From Oscillospiraceae bacterium (GTDB lineage: Bacteria > Bacillota > Clostridia > Oscillospirales > Oscillospiraceae): 8,357 nucleotides of DNA. The notes under the pieces are model-generated. The model searched no databases. It was not told the DNA's origin and was given only the letters and a program-made list of their open reading frames with translations. The stretch covers positions 1-8,357 of the forward strand of contig JAFZQQ010000081.1 of the NCBI GenBank assembly GCA_017620315.1, written 5' to 3'. The position numbers and the translations under genes are program-made. Of the stretch, positions 6,363 through 8,357 are shown one piece after another (positions within the stretch are counted from its first letter, which is position 1; the number at the start of each line of letters is the position of its first letter).

Positions 6363-8357
6363 TTAGTCGCGGTTCATCAGACGATAGAGCATCACGGCGG
6401 CGACGGCGCGGGTGACGGCGGCGCCGGAGTCGTAGCTTTCGCTCTGCACGAGCCCGAGGGCCTGTGCTATGGCTGCGTAGCCGAGGTCGGCCTCGGGGAT
6501 GTCGCCGCGGTCGGCATAGGCGCAGGTGAAGATGCCGCGCAGCTGCGCCGCCTCGGCAAAGCCCGCGCTGCGAAGCAGGAGCTTGACCAGCTCGCCGCGT
6601 GTGAGCGCGGCGTCGTCGCTGCGCTCCTCGCGTGTCAGCGCGCCCATGCGGATGACGGTCGAATATGCGTAGTCGCGCTCGTCGTCAGTCGCGTTTTCAG
6701 GGTCTACAAGCATGCCCTGCGTCGAGGCGAGCAGCGCGACAAGTTCCCACTGCGTCATTTCGGCGCGCGGGAAGAAGCTGCCGCCGGCAAAGCCGATGCC
6801 GCAAGCGGCGAGCGTGTCGATCTCCTTCTCCGCCCAGGTGCCCGCGACGTCGTCATAGGAAAGCTCGCCGTACTGCGACGTGGGAAGCGCGACCGGCAGG
6901 CCTGTCTTGGCGTCGACGCCGGGGGAGTATTCCTCACGCTCGAGCGCGTAGGTGAGCAGCAGAGTGCGGAAGCTGGTGTAGCCGCAGTCGATCAGCTTTG
7001 CCTCGACGGGAACGGCGGCGTTGAGCTCTCTGGACTGCGAGCGATAGGCGAGCGTGACGTCAAAGGTGCCCATCCACGCGTCCAGCGCCGCGGCTTCGGA
7101 CACAATGCCCTCGGTACCGTCGAAGACCTTGTCCTCGCTGTAGCTCATGCTGACGGCGGCGACCGCGCCGGTCATGCGGTCGATCTGGATCGTGCAGCCG
7201 TCCTCGGGGAAGAAGACGCCGTTTATCTTCCTCGCAAGAGCGAAGCCGTAGAACGGCGCGCCGTTTTCGGTGTTGTCCTCGGTGCTGCGAAGGTCAAATT
7301 CGTCGGCGTGCTGCGAGAAGCGGGAGAAGAACGCCCTGGCGGTCTTCAGCGCGTCCTCAGCGGAAACCGCGCTCTTGAGCTCGCGGTTCCAATAGGCGCC
7401 GGAATAGAGGCTTTTGACCTCGCCCGTGCGGGCGTCGAGAGTGAAGACACGGGAGCCAGAGAAGCCGTTTTCATCCTCCGGCAGGGCATAGCGCAGGGTG
7501 CACAGCACCGTCTCATCCTCATCTTCCCCAACCACGCGATAGTTCGCGGAGGCGACGGTGTAGCTATCCAGCATATAGGCGCTCTCGGTGCGCACCAGCT
7601 TGTCCAGCGCCTCGCTGTCGAGCACGCCCTGAAGCTTTTCGACGCCGGTCAGCTCCGCCTCGGTGAGAGAGGACTTCGCCGAATCCATCGCCATGGCTTC
7701 CTCTGCCATCGGGGCGGCAGCGTTGCGGCCGTAGGCGCCCATTTCGCCGCTGGGGTCGACAAGCTCGCCGGTCTGCGCGTCGACATATTTGTCGCCGCCC
7801 TCGGTCTGAACGTAGCGCAGAACCGCACGGTTCTCGTCCTCGCTGTCGGTGACATAGACCAGCTCCATGCCCAGCGTCGCCTTGAGCGTCGCGGCGGCGG
7901 AGTCAACGGAGACCGCGGGCGTGGGAGAGGGGACGCCGTCCAGATAGCTGTTCGCAGCGGCGTCGCGGCGGAAAGAGGTCACGACGTTGTCGCTTCCGCG
8001 CACGGAGATCGAATAGCTGAGCGGGGAGGGCAGGCCGTTGAGAAGGATCTGTCCGTAGAACTGGCATGAGGTGCTGTTCGGACGGACGCCCGCGGCGGGC
8101 GTGAGCTCGACGCTCTCGGTTCCGGCGTCAAGCACGCGGCCCAGGAATTCCTCCGCCGCGCTCTTTGTGGCCTCGGCGTCTAACTTGGGAAGCTTCGGCA
8201 AAGTCGCGCCGCGGTAGTAGGTGACGGCGCTGTCGTCATTGTCGCTGCGCCAGTAGCTGATGATCGTGCCGTCCTCAAGAGCCTCGATGCTCAGTGAGGA
8301 ACCATCGCCGCTCCAGCGCAGGCTCCAGACATTGCCGAGCTCCTGCTCATAGACGTC
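6363..8357 (-). CDS. Surface protein with YcdB/YcdC-like repeats and three SLH domains (partial, N-terminus missing)
   Basis: The frame is open from the right edge to the stop at 6363-6365, giving 664 visible residues; the N-terminus and any signal peptide lie outside. From the edge, the protein shows a beta-rich region (WSLRWSGDGSSLSI), then units with YcdB/YcdC or PepSY-like character: a 'seen then DA/TG' pattern at YVDAQTGE (about 191-198), FTLDARTGEV (305-314), IQIDRMTGAV (390-399) and VDAKTGLPV (481-489). The last ~165 residues form three S-layer homology domains, with YDDVAGTWAEKEID near 501, a second around 563-600 and YADRGD near 614 leading to the C-terminal LMNRD. SLH triplets bind pyruvylated secondary cell-wall polymer, so the protein is probably anchored outside the cell. 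The role of the repeats is not established; ligand binding or protease inhibition has been suggested for PepSY-type domains. An in-frame TTG at 8201 is not the start, because the frame continues upstream with similar composition. Confidence 0.85.
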   Translation of the reverse strand, partial: DVYEQELGNVWSLRWSGDGSSLSIEALEDGTIISYWRSDNDDSAVTYYRGATLPKLPKLDAEATKSAAEEFLGRVLDAGTESVELTPAAGVRPNSTSCQFYGQILLNGLPSPLSYSISVRGSDNVVTSFRRDAAANSYLDGVPSPTPAVSVDSAAATLKATLGMELVYVTDSEDENRAVLRYVQTEGGDKYVDAQTGELVDPSGEMGAYGRNAAAPMAEEAMAMDSAKSSLTEAELTGVEKLQGVLDSEALDKLVRTESAYMLDSYTVASANYRVVGEDEDETVLCTLRYALPEDENGFSGSRVFTLDARTGEVKSLYSGAYWNRELKSAVSAEDALKTARAFFSRFSQHADEFDLRSTEDNTENGAPFYGFALARKINGVFFPEDGCTIQIDRMTGAVAAVSMSYSEDKVFDGTEGIVSEAAALDAWMGTFDVTLAYRSQSRELNAAVPVEAKLIDCGYTSFRTLLLTYALEREEYSPGVDAKTGLPVALPTSQYGELSYDDVAGTWAEKEIDTLAACGIGFAGGSFFPRAEMTQWELVALLASTQGMLVDPENATDDERDYAYSTVIRMGALTREERSDDAALTRGELVKLLLRSAGFAEAAQLRGIFTCAYADRGDIPEADLGYAAIAQALGLVQSESYDSGAAVTRAVAAVMLYRLMNRD

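Noticed and set aside
6336..8069. Long plus-strand open frame (577 codons) opposite the SLH gene
   Set aside because: It has no ribosome binding site or recognisable domain and is a mirror of the SLH/YcdB-like coding strand.

Overview
The window looks like chromosomal DNA of a GC-rich, strictly anaerobic Gram-positive bacterium of the Clostridia, most plausibly an Oscillospiraceae-type gut organism. This is inferred from an [FeFe]-hydrogenase-type protein, a surface protein with S-layer homology (SLH) domains, strong GGAGG-type ribosome binding sites and consensus sigma-A promoters. No species can be named from the sequence alone. There are no tRNA or rRNA genes, CRISPR arrays or recognisable insertion sequences.

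Layout. (1) 1-1556, minus strand: N-terminal two thirds of glycogen/maltodextrin phosphorylase (glgP), cut by the left edge. (2) 1557-1719: compact divergent promoter region, with one good promoter facing each way and their -35 boxes only 9 bp apart. (3) 1720-3862, plus strand: a two-gene operon, a CoxE-like von Willebrand A (VWA) protein and, 10 bp on, an AEC-family membrane transporter. (4) 3863-3990: short AT-rich leader with its own promoter. (5) 3991-5901, plus strand: the main item of interest, a soluble protein fusing a 2[4Fe-4S] ferredoxin module, a complete H-cluster domain, a second Fe-S module and a methyl-accepting chemotaxis signalling hairpin. It is closed by a strong intrinsic terminator. 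(6) 5973-6362: gene-free stretch with a near-perfect 23-position hairpin and a terminator-like hairpin. (7) 6363-8357, minus strand: C-terminal part of a surface protein with YcdB/YcdC-like repeats and three SLH domains, cut by the right edge.

How it fits together. The hydrogenase-chemoreceptor fusion keeps every H-cluster cysteine, but the usual proton-relay cysteine is a proline and the output is a chemoreceptor coiled coil. The best reading is a cytoplasmic sensor of H2 or cellular redox state that talks to CheA/CheW or a similar partner, rather than a bulk H2-producing enzyme. The other genes are housekeeping or poorly characterised: storage-polysaccharide breakdown, a putative metal-binding VWA protein without its usual AAA+ ATPase partner, a carboxylate-type exporter and a cell-wall surface protein. 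Nothing in the sequence links them functionally to the sensor.
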